A stretch of DNA of 64,000 nt from Tachypleus tridentatus (GCF_004210375.1 NC_134830.1:63111576-63175575); one strand, 5' to 3'; counted from the first letter of the stretch, positions 1-12,397 are shown. The notes: generated by a model not told the origin, from the letters alone. Made by a program: numbers and translations.

Positions 1-167
1 CCCACCGCCAACTCTTCGGCTACTCTTTTACCAACGAATAGTGGGATTGACTGTCACAATATAACGTTCCTACAGCTGAAAGGGTAAGCATGTTTGGTGT
101 AACGGGATTCGAACTTGCAACCCTCAGTTTACGAGTCGAGTGCCTTAACCACCTGGCCATGCTGGGC
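1..167 (-). mobile_element. SINE-A, cut by window edge
   Basis: The body and tRNA-like head are present on the minus strand; the tail lies outside the window. The B-box-like GGATTCGAACTTGC complement marks the head. Confidence 0.88.
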
Positions 168-430
168 ATGAGTGAAAGTAAAGGAGAACATATTACACTA
201 ACCACACTACACCTACCATGTCCAGTGCCGACGAGACCTTTCGTTAATAGCAGTCAAGTTGATGGAGCGCCTGTATTTCAAGATTGGAAATATATTTTTA
301 AAATATTTTCACTTGTAATGTGAAAAATATAGCTTTGACATGTCAAAAGACGTTCAAATCCTTATACGAAAGAAATCAGTTTTTTTTCTACTTAAAAAAA
401 TCAAACTAAAAATAAAATGTAAAAAAAAAC

Positions 431-697
431 ATTTTGAATTTTGGGCAAAGCTACTCGAGGGCTATCTGCGTTAGTCGTTCCTAATTTAGCAGTGTAAGAC
501 TAGAGGGAAGGCAACTAGTCATTACCACCCACTGCCACCTCTTGGGCTACTCTTGTACAAACGAATAGTGGAATTGACCGTAACATTATAACGCCCCCAC
601 TGCTGAAAGGGCGAGCAAGTTTGGTGCGACGGTAATGCGAACCCTCGACTCTCAAATTACGAGTCGCACGCCTTAACCCACCTGGTCATGCCGGGTC
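431..697 (-). mobile_element. SINE-A, near full length
   Basis: Reads from the tail (TTTTGGGCAAAGCTACTCGA) to the head (CCTGGTCATGCCGGGTC) on the minus strand. Confidence 0.92.
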
Positions 698-984
698 TTT
701 TTTGTTTTATTTTAACAGGGTATCTAAACTAAACATATTTGCCAAAACATTTCTTGCCTTCATAAACGTAAGTCTAGGTGGCAAAATACTCCTTTTAACT
801 TGGTTTATTCTCTTGTTTTGACTTTGACTTTTTTGAAAATTCCAGTTTCTTGCTATTATAGAGAAAATGGTTGACCTACAGTATGTTCGATCATGACGTC
901 TGAGCTTTATTCACAAAAATAAATTCAGATTGATCCTTGTGATGCACACAACCTTCAAACGAAATTCAAGTAAATCAAAGGATT

Positions 985-1101
985 TTGTCTGTTTGTAAAC
1001 AAAACTACAAATGAGCTGTCTGCGCTGTTCCCACCACGGGAATTGAAAACCCAAATTTTCAGAGGTGTAAGTCCGCAAACACACCGCTGTACCACTGTGG
1101 A
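985..1101 (-). mobile_element. SINE-C
   Basis: GCTGTTCCCACCACGGG and AGTCCGCAAACACACCGC are the diagnostic body and A-box regions, inverted. Its sequence explains the minus-strand open frame here. Confidence 0.7.
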
Positions 1102-1246
1102 GATAAATCAAATAAAACTGTTTAGAGTTATACTGGTCATATTCACACATACAGGTAGAAGTGAAAACAATATCCCCACTTAATTGGATAAAAATATAAA
1201 CACGTGGTATATTAGACGTATCTTTGTTCGATTAAAACATCCCTCA

Positions 1247-1464
1247 TGAATTTCACACAAAGCTACACGAAGATTGTCTGCGCTAGCCGTCCCTAATTTA
1301 GCAGTGTAAGACTAGAGAGAAGGCAGCTAGTCATTACCACCCACCGCCAACTCTTTTACCAACGATTGACCGAAAACGTTATAACATTATAATGTTTGAT
1401 GTGAAAGGATTCGAGCCCGCGACCCTCAGATTACGAGTCGAGCGCCTTAACTACCTGGCCATGC
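1247..1464 (-). mobile_element. SINE-A, internally deleted
   Basis: Tail and head are present; about 50 bp are missing from the body around 1370-1392. Confidence 0.9.
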
Positions 1465-1794
1465 ATACGATAAAGGATGAAAACTTAGATGGTATCACGG
1501 TAAACCTGGATCTTACCTGACATAAATAAACCAATCGTTATATTTCACATTACGTTCCACAAACATCAGTTAAAAAGATATTGACAGATATTTTCACAAA
1601 TACCATATAACATGACGGATTTGATTTTAAAACGAACAGCTACTATCGTGAGTACGTTTTCACTTCAGCATATAAACTATTATATAGTTGTTTTAAATTA
1701 GATTAATGAATACTCCCGACAGAGCACTGATATGTTTAACCTAAGTTGTTAAACTGATATGTCTTGAAATTTTAACGTTCGTATACAGTCATCC
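1465..1794. other. AT-rich spacer
   Basis: I see no gene, RNA or recognisable repeat. Confidence 0.6.
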
Positions 1795-1945
1795 ATAATT
1801 TAGAACTGCAAACAGGGCAGTTAATTAGTAACACCACCTGCATATGTGGTTTCTCTTAAACCTATTCTGGTATTGACTGTTAGCAGCATACCCAGGTTCG
1901 AACATTGAACTTTCCGATGTGCTAACCACATCACTAAACCATAAA
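1795..1945 (-). mobile_element. SINE-D-like relic
   Basis: TAGAACTGCAAACAGGGCAG, ATTAGTAACACCACC and a tRNA-like GTTCGAACATTG block follow the order seen in other SINE-D copies but are much decayed. Confidence 0.4.
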
Positions 1946-2168
1946 AACCATATGCGCATTTTGTATAACAAAGCCTTAAACATGTAATTGTAGTTGAAAC
2001 AATGAGTTTACAAACTGAAACTGATATTCATATTGTAACAGATTTAATGTTATTCTAAATTAAATCCAGGTTTGTTTAAATTTTAAATTTAATATATATT
2101 TAGTATTGTGTGTAACTTATATTGTTAAATGTATATTGCACAAGTTCCGCCTGTTCTCTAAATTTGTA

Positions 2169-2303
2169 GAATATTCTCGAAAGTAAGAATCAACTATATA
2201 TTTTTTACGAAAGCATTACCGTATCTTGGAATATTGTTGAGCCAAATGAGCTTTCTAGAACTTCGCCTGAAGATTATAAATCGACACGCCAAGAGACAGT
2301 TCA
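2169..2303 (+). promoter_or_regulatory. Heat-shock-element, TATA and initiator cluster; possible LTR promoter
   Basis: A perfect three-unit heat-shock element (GAA 2169-2171, TTC 2174-2176, GAA 2179-2181, alternating every 5 bp) is followed by a weaker GAA/TTG pair (2229-2236) and TTCTAGAA (2253-2260) with another TTC two bases on. TATAAA sits at 2275-2280, and an initiator-like TTCAATAA has its A at 2303, 28 bases from the first T of the TATA box. This is the layout of arthropod heat-shock promoters. No protein-coding frame follows, so it may drive a non-coding RNA or belong to an LTR running roughly from 2111 to 2944. Confidence 0.45.
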
Positions 2304-2603
2304 ATAATATTGTTTAGTCGCAACGGTTAGTATACTATAAGCTTCGGAAGCTATAATTGTGGCAAACCCTTATTAATCGGAAAACTACAGGTATATGACC
2401 GGGAATGTTTATGGATTTTGAACATTTACAAACTGTTTAACTTCAGTGATTAACTTCAGACGTTAGTATTTCTATGAGGACATCAGATATTTTCTTCGAG
2501 AAAACACTCGTGTGAAGAATAGAGCTAGCTAGCACTTCCATCAAGTAAAGCGTATCTGTGTATCAACATAAAAGTAATTTGCGCATCGTGAACTGTCGAC
2601 AAG

Positions 2604-2778
2604 GTATTTAGTTCCAGAACAAATAGTGGACTTAATATTGTTTATAAGCTTATGAAAACTTTCGCATATAAATTAGAATTAATATGCTCTTTGTATACCG
2701 TAGATTAAATATTCAGTTCCAGACCAGATAGAAGACTCAGTGTTGTTTATACGTTTGTAAAATTTGTGTATGTAAATC
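2604..2778 (+). repeat. Imperfect direct duplication, about 103 bp apart
   Basis: The segments at 2604-2675 and 2707-2778 share ATTYAGTTCCAGA, then AGTGTTGTTTATA-like and TRTAAAT blocks in the same order. They are diverged, so the duplication is old. Confidence 0.5.
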
Positions 2779-3012
2779 ATTATTTGTAGCAAATATTTGT
2801 AATAACCGTAATTACAAATTGTATTATTGTTCGTATATTAAAATATATCTGTGTTAAGAAAGAAAATTGTGTGTATCAATCTTGTTGGCAAATATCATAA
2901 ATTTAATATAGTCAGTTATCACCATTAGATTCCATCTAGGAACATATGGCCGCAATTGCTTGCGGATTCTTCAACAAGTATTTAAGTGAGTAGGTTGTTA
3001 ACCCACTCCACC

Positions 3013-3232
3013 GAGCCGTCCCTAATTTAGCAGTGTAAGACTAGTGGGAAGGCAGCTAGTCATCACCACCCACCGACAACTCTTGGGCTACTCTTTTACC
3101 AACGCATAGTGGGATTGACCGTCACATTATAACGCCCTCACTGCTGGGAGGGCGAAGCATGTTTGGCGCGACGCGGGCGCGAACCCGCGAATTACGAGTC
3201 GCACGCCTTATGCGCTAGGCCATGCCAGGCCC
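3013..3232 (-). mobile_element. SINE-A, GTCGCGCC subfamily, tail-truncated
   Basis: The head carries the GC-rich variant (GTCGCGCC, TGCGACTCGTAAT in sense orientation) and its A-box region resembles the copy at 26408. Confidence 0.9.
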
Positions 3233-3764
3233 GAATTTAATAAACATCAACATTTAATTAACTTCTAAATTGAAATTAAAATTTTCGCTTGTTTGAAAAC
3301 TCGCCCGAGATAAATTATTGTGCGTAACAATATTATTTAGTTTCGTAATATGTTCCTAATATATCGCTCAGTAATTAAATAACCACTTATTTCTTTGAAA
3401 CGTCATAATAAAACTGTCTTAAGACAGAATATTGATGACGTTGATCAAAAGTAATTCAGAATCAATAATAATTAATAAATCAACGAAGCTGATTATAAGC
3501 GCAATTAATACGCAAGAAAAATGATTGGAATATATTGATTTATCCCTTGCTATCATCAAAATTCTCAGTTGCGTTTTACTTTTTTGTGTGTAAATTTCGT
3601 TACCGATAAAGAGGTGTTGTTAGAGTTTAGAAGAATGTTGACAATGCGAAGCAAATTTCCTTGAACACTATATAGTATACTGTAGTATACTATTTCTATT
3701 TCATCACATTCTTATCATCGAGTATTCAAAACACATTTGATAAGTGCGTAATTTATTTATTTAT
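3233..3764. other. AT-rich spacer
   Basis: No gene seen. The palindrome AGTATACT occurs twice in close succession near 3674-3690. Confidence 0.6.
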
Positions 3765-4340
3765 TGATCTGATCGACGCGGAGAATCAGGTCTGGTCTTT
3801 CGCGGACTCTCTTCTCTCCAGGTGCACCGTTGTTCTCAAGTGCGGGGGTGGAGTGACACTCTGTAACCAGTAGTTGAGGGTTATTGGTATGCGGACGGAC
3901 CTAATGTGAATGAAAGGGACTCTGTGATTAGTGCTGATGTCTTGTAGCCCGACATTGTTTTAATGTCAGTACCCTGCTGCCAGATAGGATCATTACAGCA
4001 TTGCCACATAGTGAAAACTGTTGAGCCTTTTATTTGTTGCTCTAAGTGATCACGATCTTGCCTTTACTTGGGGTAAACGAAGGTAGTTATTTAGTGGGTC
4101 CTTGGAGTCAAATATTAATATTATCCCTGAATAATTTGGCAACGTGACTGTCCTGGAGAAAACGAACAAAGAGCATCGCCTGTCCGTTAATGTTGTAATA
4201 TTTAGGTTACCGCCCGTCATACTAGGGAACTGAGTCAACCCCAGCGACAAACAACTACTGATGGGGGAGGCAACCCCTCGGGCCAACCATGCCTCGCTCC
4301 ACGAGTTTGCTGCCACCCCCGCCCTATTACGTTAAGCCTA
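3765..4340. other. GC-richer block of unknown origin
   Basis: This stretch is clearly richer in G and C than its flanks. On the minus strand an 88-codon frame (4316-4050) runs through it without an ATG at its 5' end, and after its stop the same strand stays sparse in stops for short runs. I recognise no domain. It could be a relic of a retroelement or an exon of an unknown gene; neither is shown. Confidence 0.35.
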
Positions 4341-5259
4341 ACTATTACTTTCAATCACGATTTTTGAAAACCGACCAGACGCTCCCATGTTGGATCACAG
4401 AAGACAGACAGCTGTAAGGAAGACAAAAAACAACAATGTTTACTATTTCATTGGACTGCCCTCAGAGCCTTTCATTAGAGGTAAAGTATAAAGTTACTGG
4501 CATTCCTGTAAACGTATTATAGATATTTCGTGGCTACCTAGAATAACAGTGTTTGACCTGCTGTTTTGTTAAAAAAACAAAAAAGGAAACAACGGAAGCA
4601 CGTAAGTTATCTCACGTATCAATGTTCAGTTTGTAGATTTTGATTCATTTTGACTCGTGGTTAAAGGTTTCAACGTATTAACACTTCACTTTAAGTAATA
4701 TTTGTAGGTTTCAAACGATTAAGTACACGTATCGAAACATGTTTGATCTAAGTGTAGCATGTTCTTTTTGTTATTGACTGTCTAATTTAAGCAATTATAA
4801 GCATTCAGTACATTAAACCAAACAAATTTAGATATTAAAATTACTATTAGTCCCATATCATTCTCTCTGCTTTTCCACCCACTTATTGCTAATAAAGTCC
4901 ACATATCTTTGAAAACAAAAAAATTCAAATAGTTCGGAAAATAAAGTAAAATAAACGTGGCATTATTTAGTATTATGTTTACAGCTCTTATTAATCGAAT
5001 TCAATATTTATGTCACGAAAATTTTAAGTAATTTTTTAGTCCTGAACATAGCTCAAAAATATAGTTCCTCAACAGGCTTCACAATTCGTGACTCTCAAAC
5101 TCGACATTATTAGTGGACAACTTTATCACAAGGCGTAGCAAGATAAGATGTCAATTAAAATCTTTGTTTATATAATTATGGGGAAATAATTTAACTCCTA
5201 ACCTCTTATATCTGCTATTGTTTCTTTTGCACATCTTTACGATAACTTTAAACTTGCTA
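4341..5259. other. AT-rich spacer
   Basis: Nothing recognisable up to the 39-bp array. Confidence 0.6.
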
Positions 5260-5610
5260 TACACTTTAATATCACCACTGCAGTGGTAACAATCTGAATA
5301 CACTTTAATATCACCAGACCAAAGGTAACGATCTTAATACACTTTAATATGACCACAGCAGAGGTAACAATCTGAATACACTTTAATATTACCAGAGCAA
5401 AGATAACAATCTGAATACATATTAATATCACCACTGCAGTGGTAACAATCTGAATACACTTTAATATCACCAGAGCAAAGATAACAATCTGAATACATAT
5501 TAATATCACCAGAGCAAAGATAACAATCTGAATACATATTAATATCACCAGAGCAGAAGTAACAATCTGAATACATATTAATATAATTAAAGCAGAGGTA
5601 ACAATATTAA
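5260..5610. repeat. Tandem array, nine copies of a 39-bp unit
   Basis: Each unit begins TACACTTTAATATCACC or TACATATTAATATCACC and ends TAACAATCTGAA. Units 1 and 5 share the palindromic variant CACTGCAGTG where the others read CAGAGCA. Because 39 is a multiple of three, two minus-strand frames stay open through it and give periodic low-complexity peptides; I do not regard these as genes. Confidence 0.95.
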
Positions 5611-8600
5611 TAAGTGGAAGTTGCCACAAATCTTTATATTCAGTATTTTATCTTAAATAAATGTTATTTTATAAGTTTAATGCTTATTGCTAGCGTATGA
5701 TGATCATCAAGGGTATTACTGGTAAGATTTACGCTACTATTCTGATGCTATGTTACATTTATGTGAAAGGTTTGACTTCTGATTTTTATGAAAGATAGCG
5801 GAACATTCGCTAAGACAGTGCTCAGTAGAGAAAGGACTGAACAATAATATAGTTAAGAAACGTTATTATTTTCAATAGATTATTGTCATTCAGAAGAGGT
5901 ACTTGAGAGCCTACTAATACTACATTGGGACATGCTCTAAAAATGTATCTTTGTAAATTTAATAATATTATTTCAGAACATTTCATAATCTGAGTTAGGC
6001 CTACACAATGCTTTTGTGGTGTTTAATTTTGTGCTAACGTTTTCATACGTTTTCACCTCCTTACAGTTTAAATGCAAAAGAAAAATCGGTAAAGAAATGT
6101 GTAAATTAGTCAGTCTGTTTGGTTCTGAGAGTTTCGAAACGATTAAACTCAGAATTTTAGAGTTCTAAGTCCTCAAACATTTCACCTAATCACTTGAGTG
6201 AATGATATGAAAAGAAATCGAATCATTTCAAAGTGATCTTATCTTCATATGTTTTATTATTCGTACTACATATCTTCATGTTTTATTATTCGTACTACAT
6301 ATCTTCATATGTCTTATTATTCGTACTACATATCTTCATTTGTTTATGTGTAAATATTGTTTAAAAACTTGCCAAGACAACTTGAGGACAAGATATACAC
6401 CCTTTTAGAAAGTAACTATAGGTTAATATCTGTTATGTAAGCTTCAGTTTTCCAACAGGAACGTACACTTATTGACAAAACAAACAAAAAACGTCACGTG
6501 TGGTGTCTCTTAGAGCAAATACTATTCATCACGTATGATTTTATGGTATTGGAAGGTTAATTGTCAACAGCGATATAAAGTGAAGGCTAAAAGGCAGTGT
6601 GGTATCTCTTACACAAAGAATCTATTAAGCATTGGCAATTTGCTCTTTCACCCGAACACCTCCAAGGGATCCATCCACCTGCAAATAGTTATCGCTAAAG
6701 ACATAATACTTGGCAATAAAAAAAATAAGGCGTGGCTTTGCCCTGTGGTAGATATCCGAATTTCGAAATGGGAGAGCCGGTTTGGAGTCTGTGCAAACCG
6801 ATAAAATATCCTCAAACTTTAAATTGGTTATGCGTTATAAGAGTAACAATCAATATCTTTGCATGGATTTTGGGCGGTAGTGTGCTGTTAACTGGTGCCG
6901 TCCCTCTTGTCAGTAGTTCAAAATTAGAGCAGCTCTGAGATTTTTTTAACAATCAGTTTCATGAACAGACATGTTCAAGGGACTGGGTTTGACCTATTTT
7001 ACGATAAAACAGTCTTACGCCAGTTATGAGTATTAAAAGTAATGTGTTGTGTGAAGTTGTTCATGGTTCAATTATTTTTTTTTAAATTCAGCAACAAAAT
7101 TATATTGTATTGTTTTAATAACAACCCAACTCAGTGCTAGACGTCAGTCCTTTTACAGTTTTTTTCTTCTAGAGTATCTGGGATATCTGAACAACAAATC
7201 TCTTCACCACCCTTATACGTGTGTCTACAGAACCTGACTAGCATAGTAATTTATCCACTGAGTGAAAATAAAGCTCAAGATAAGAGGTTGCGAGGGTGGT
7301 GACAACTATGTACAATAATATATCCAGGAGTGAGTCGTATTTTACAGGTTTATCCACATGTTAGTCCTAGTCTCTTTTTTTTTTTCTATTCTTCATACGT
7401 CCCCCCCCTCTCTCCAGACCTACTCGGTAAAGTACTTAGTTAAGTGTAATCCAATAGTTTCCATTACTAAACCACAAAGCCCATTATTCCTTACTTCTAG
7501 CCATGGAGGTTTGATACTATCTTGTTAGTTCTAATCTAAATGTTCCACTAGTAAACCACTATCAACGCGTGTGGAGTGTTTTAGAGTAACGTGAGAGGTA
7601 TGTTTTGTTGCTTACACCATTTTCAAAAGTGCTTATTCATGACTGCCAGTACAGTGGTCTGCCATTACGGTTACATTCCTTTCAAGTGACCCTCCCTTAG
7701 CGTAAGCATTAAAAACAAAACAAAAAGAAGAATTTTGACTGTACACAAAAAATAAACGAGTTTCTTGCAGTTTTTAATGTGCAAGAAATGGCATGTGTTG
7801 GTCAAAAGAAACTGTCACTATTATTTTATGTTGTGTATAAAGATATTATCTCTATGATAAACCAAACTCGTGTATTTAAGTTGCATTAAAGTTGACTATA
7901 TAACGGTTCTGTTTGCTTTACTGACCGGACATTTTCTTTTCTATCTGTTCTTTATTTTGAATGATCTGATCCTAAGAAAAACTTGAAACACGTGAATTCG
8001 ATTGACATAATATAATTGCTTTTGTTTTGGAACTACATTTAATAGACTGTTTGACTAGAATCTTAATATTTCGTGTGCAGTGGCATAAACAACACATACA
8101 AGCTATATCTTTGTCGTTCTAGTAATTTGTCCTGCAATATTGTGTTGTAGCGTTGAGTTTTGCAATGGAAGTGTCTTTTTATAAACAAGTTCCATCACGC
8201 TGCATTCTTTTCAAAGACTTCACTTCTTCGATATCTAAAACTTTGCAGTGTAAGAGAGAATAAGAGACACAGTATGAAAACCAAACTGGTTCTGGTTAAA
8301 ACAAAATGTTCTGATAAACACAGTTGAAAAACATCTATTTACATATCTTTTATACCTTACATTCTTTACTATTTCTGACCTGTAATAGGTCCTCACTGTC
8401 CATTGCTCATAATTTATGATTGCTAGTTTAGGATCTTTGGAATGGAGTGTCAATGAGTTTAGATTATGATAACAAATCTACTCTTCTGCTCTCATGGTGG
8501 CTTAAGAGAAAACTCGATCGCTTGAAATACTAAAATTCGGAGTTCGTTCTCAGTATGGACACAGCAAAGACCGCGCACTGAGCTCGTTTGTTGTTAATAA

Positions 8601-9087
8601 CGTATAAACCATTCTCAACTCGTTAGATATAAACTAAAATATACGATTCTGATGTGAGTTTTAAAGATACATGCCAGGTTTGACAAAAATCAATCTGGAA
8701 ATTTGCCAGTTAAAAGCGGATACATACATAGAGACTTTTTCTCATGTGATGGTTTGAAAATACAGTAAGAAGAAAAATGCATTCGATACAGTGAGTATGC
8801 TAAACTTTTTATTGTTACGTTTTATAGGATTATGATAGAACAATTGTTTCAATCTCTTTTCGGCTATAGAAATGTTTATAGGTTAAAAATTAATCAATTT
8901 CGTTTATCTTTTCGTCTCTTGAGCATTCTTCTCTGAAGATGCGATTAAATAAAGAAACAGTTTTTATGCACCAAATCTTATTAATTATGGAGTACTTTAC
9001 TTCACGTTCTTTGTCAAGATTCTGAAAATTACACTCTCATTTGAACAATATAACAATTACAATAGTATTTTTAAACACAGTGCATCA
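5611..9087. other. Long non-coding stretch
   Basis: Apart from the 31-bp triplication (6241-6331) I find no repeat or gene. Short open frames at 6535-6938 and 8235-8453 have no initiation context, domain or splice signals I can support. The pair ACCACCCTTA (about 7207) and AGGGTGGTG (about 7294) could form a weak hairpin. Confidence 0.5.
6241..6331. repeat. Tandem triplication of a 31-bp unit
   Basis: Three copies (6241-6271, 6272-6300, 6301-6331) start with ATCTTCAT and end TTATTCGTACTACAT. The middle copy lacks two bases. Confidence 0.9.
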
Positions 9088-9213
9088 CCACGTCCCACGC
9101 TGGTACAACGATAAGTCTACGGACGTACGACGCTAAAATCAGGGGCTCGATTACCCTCGGTGGACTCAGCAGATAGCCGAATGTGGCTTTGCTGTAAGAA
9201 AACACACATACAA
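9088..9213 (+). mobile_element. SINE-B
   Basis: CCCACGCTGGTACAACGATA, TCTACGGA and GGCTCGATTACCCTCGGTGG give A box, anticodon region and B box; the tail is AGAAAACACACATAC. Confidence 0.88.
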
Positions 9214-9255
9214 CACCACATTTTCCATTTCTTTTCTTATTACAATACTCGTTAT

Positions 9256-9375
9256 ATAGTGGTACAGCGGTAAGTCTACGGATTTAAAACGCTAAAATCA
9301 GCGGTTCAATTCCCCTCGGTGGACATCGGCAAAATAGCCAAATGTGGCTCTTTCATAAGAAAACACACATTACAA
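9256..9375 (+). mobile_element. SINE-B, second copy in the same orientation
   Basis: TATAGTGGTACAGCGGTAAG through AAGAAAACACACATTAC. It lies 42 bp after the previous copy, so this could be a dimeric insertion or two independent ones. Confidence 0.88.
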
Positions 9376-10878
9376 CTCTATATTTTTATTTTTTTTCTAC
9401 TATTTATCGATCAGACAAGAGTATTGCAACAGCTGGTGCTAAATGATATTCAATAGCTGCATTTCCTCTACAGTCTATTACCTTAAAATCAGAAACTATT
9501 ATATACAGGCAGCTTTTGTACATACATTGATGTTTTCTCAGTTCAAAGTGACATAGTTGTTTATAAACACTGTTCATATCGGAAAATCGAATCCTGGAAT
9601 TTTGTTTGTAAGTTGTGCAAACACTGTTTACTTCCTTCTTGGGGGAAGTATACTTTGCGCAAAATTCTGAAACAAAAACGTTATTTCTTGTAAAGTCATA
9701 GTGAGCGCGCTATCGGGCAATAATAATAAGTTGTTTGCTATATCTGATATAAGTGATTGAATAAAGATTATTCCTGAAATAGAAAAATAACTCTGGCTTT
9801 TTCATGCGTATCAAAGAATCTTAAAACCTAAATAAATTGTTAACTACAGGAATGGTGCGTAGATTTTTTTCTAATACTGTAGTTGACGTGATACAAAAAA
9901 CATACGTGTATGTACCTCAAAGTGTGAACTACTTGAAATACTGAAAAGAAACTCAAAAAAAGAGCACTGAAGTTAGAATTTTGCAAACTGAAAGTTGGAA
10001 ATCTTATTTTCTTTTTCTTTATGTGAAAATATAATTGTTGACTTTTATTCTATCCTTGAACAGATGTGATGATGAGGAATATACAACAAGGAATCGTTTT
10101 TAACGCTGTCGACCAACTATTTTTTAGTATGTGTAGATAGTAACATTAAATGGATCAAATCAGTCCATTACCTTAATTATAGACTTTATTGAAGAGAGAG
10201 AGATAATTTATATAACCCATTACGTAAGGCAAAATTGGTTTACATTACTATATTTCTATAACTTTTAGTGATAAATCACATATTCTGTATTTTATCACCA
10301 TTATAAGGTGATATACGGAAATGGAACGTCTGCAGTATTTTTTGTTCTCTTTGCATTATGCTGTTAGTTTATTAATTTAGGACTTCCATTACGAGCAAAC
10401 ATAATTTACAATGTAATTACTATTACTAATTTTACACCTCCCACCTCTCCTCTCGTAGATATTCTAGAGGCATAACACCCATTATTTCACCAAAGGGCAC
10501 CTCTGAGGTAATCATAAATCTGTTTTCGAGCGTCACGAAAGAGTGTATATTTTTTATTATTTTTGATCACTACCAGAAGAGATCTCATGTAAAGAATGGA
10601 TGCCTTCCTATCTGTATCCAATATGTGACAGCATTGGTATAGGTGGTCGCTATATTTTACAACTGAGTCGTAAACACTATAACGGGTAATCTGTTACTAT
10701 TTTTGAAGTCATGTGTTATTATTTTAAAGGCAGTCATGAATATAATAAGAATAAACTCTAATTATTAGATTGCAGTCTTCATCTTCTGGCGTCTGAACCA
10801 AAGCTGTGAATGTCCTTTCTCCAATAATCCTCTAGAAGACGCCACGGTTGAGAGTTATTCACTACTGAAGAAGATAAG
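9376..10878. other. Non-coding stretch
   Basis: No gene recognised. CTTCTGGCGTCT (about 10783) and AGAAGACGCCA (about 10834) form a weak inverted pair. Confidence 0.5.
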
Positions 10879-11154
10879 TTTATTTGTTTTTGAATTTCGC
10901 ATAAAGCTACACGAGGCTATCTGTGCTAGCCGTTTCTAATTTAGCAGTATAAAACTAGAGGGAGGCAGCTAGTCATCACTACCCATCGTCGGCTCTTGGG
11001 CTACTCTTTTACCAACGAATAGTGGGATTGACCGTTACATTATAAAGCCCCCACGGCTGAAAGGGTGAGCATATTTGGTGCGACGGAGATTCGAACCCGC
11101 GACCCTCAGAGCACGAGTCAAACGCCTTAACCCACCTGGCCATGCCGTGCCTAA
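10879..11154 (-). mobile_element. SINE-A, full length with target duplication
   Basis: It is flanked by AAGAAGATAAG at 10868-10878 and 11155-11165, an 11-bp target duplication. The open frame on the minus strand here is SINE sequence. Confidence 0.94.
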
Positions 11155-11334
11155 AAGAAGATAAGAGAAAGAAGATCAGCCTGTGAGACATGTGTTGATA
11201 GGATAATTTAGTTATTTGATAATTAATTAAAACGATCACAGTAATAATACAAATTTTATAGTAGGATTAATAAACTGATTATATGGATACTTGTCCTAAT
11301 CCGCATTTGTATGACGCTGTTTATTCGTGGCATG

Positions 11335-11451
11335 TCTCCCAGCGGTACAGCGGTAAGTTTATGGAATTAGAACGCCAAAATTCGAAGTTTGATTCTCCGC
11401 GGTGGACAAAGCAGATAGCTCAGTGTGACTTCGTCCTAAAACAAACAAACA
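11335..11451 (+). mobile_element. SINE-B
   Basis: CCCAGCGGTACAGCGGTAAG head, GTTTGATTCTCCGCGGTGG B-box region and GCAGATAGCTC module. The overlapping 81-codon frame is repeat-derived. Confidence 0.85.
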
Positions 11452-12126
11452 TTCTTGGCAGTTCAAAACCAGAAATCGTTTTCTGTACAAATAATGTAAT
11501 TTCAGGAAATCACGTATACCAAATATGAATACATTTACTAAAATTGAACTTAAAAGTTGATAAATTTAAAGACTGTTACTACTTTATAACATTAAGTACA
11601 GTTCAGTCATTATTCCAGTTTTGTTCTTGTCGTTGTTGTTTTTTACAACTACCATCGTTATTGCAATACCAAAACGGATGACAAGTCAGTAAGTAATCTT
11701 TGTGTATGGAAACACATTATGCTGGTATAATAAATAAATTGAAAAACAACGGTTTATAAGCGCAATAAAGTTTATTTTGAGGAAATTACAACATCTTTCG
11801 ACGTCAAGAAGACGGATGAATGTTCTGTCGAAACATATATTATGTTCCACAAAATAAAACCCCTTCACTATGCTTATAAATCGTTGTTTGCCAATTTATT
11901 ATCGGGTACAAGCAATAGTTTAAAGATGTCTCCTAGGAAACATCAGATGTCATTCATCCTCTCAGTTATATGACGACCAACCTTTAACATTGCATAACGT
12001 GTGTTCATTAAATACGATTTTGCGTGAAAACAATGTCTGTTATGTAGGTGTTAATTGAAGCGACAATAATTGTACTGTCGTGTTAGTGATCAAACTGCGT
12101 TTATTTTCTATTTAACTTTAGGACAC
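11452..12126. other. Spacer
   Basis: No recognisable feature; a GTTGTTGTT run lies at about 11633. Confidence 0.55.
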
Positions 12127-12397
12127 GGCCCGGCATGGCCAGGTAGTTAGGGCGCTCGACTAGTAATCTTAGAGTGACGGGTTCGAATCCCCATCGCACC
12201 AAACATGTTCGCCCTTTCAGTCGTGAGTGCTTTATAATGTAGCGTTCAACCCCACTATTCATTGATAAAAGAGTAGCCCAAGAGTTGGCGTTGGGTGGTG
12301 ATGACTAGATGCCCTCTCTCTAATCTTACACTACTAAATTAGTGACGACTAGCGCAGATAGCCGTCGTATAGCTTTGCGCGAAATTCAAAAACAAAC
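12127..12397 (+). mobile_element. SINE-A, full length
   Basis: GGCCCGGCATGGCCAGGTAG head to GCGCGAAATTCAAAAACAAA tail, both present. Confidence 0.95.

Larger units (their letters stand above)
2111..2944 (+). mobile_element. Possible solo or relic LTR (Ty3/gypsy-like), uncertain
   Basis: The block starts with TGTAAC, contains the promoter-like cluster, has an imperfect internal duplication (2604-2675 and 2707-2778) and could end at GGAACA just before TATGGCCGC, which vaguely recalls a primer-binding site. No gag or pol frame follows and no second LTR lies in the window. The boundaries are guesses. A host non-coding transcription unit is the alternative. Confidence 0.2.

Noticed and set aside
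2169-3010. An Hsp70 or small heat-shock protein gene behind the heat-shock elements
   Set aside because: No open frame or heat-shock protein motif follows the promoter-like cluster.
5237-5629. 130-codon minus-strand frame as a repetitive membrane protein
   Set aside because: It is produced by the 39-bp minisatellite. A second frame of the same strand is also open, as expected from period, not selection.
6535-6938. Two overlapping plus-strand frames (89 and 68 codons) as a small gene
   Set aside because: No domain, no conserved motif, and no splice or promoter context; length is within chance in this window.
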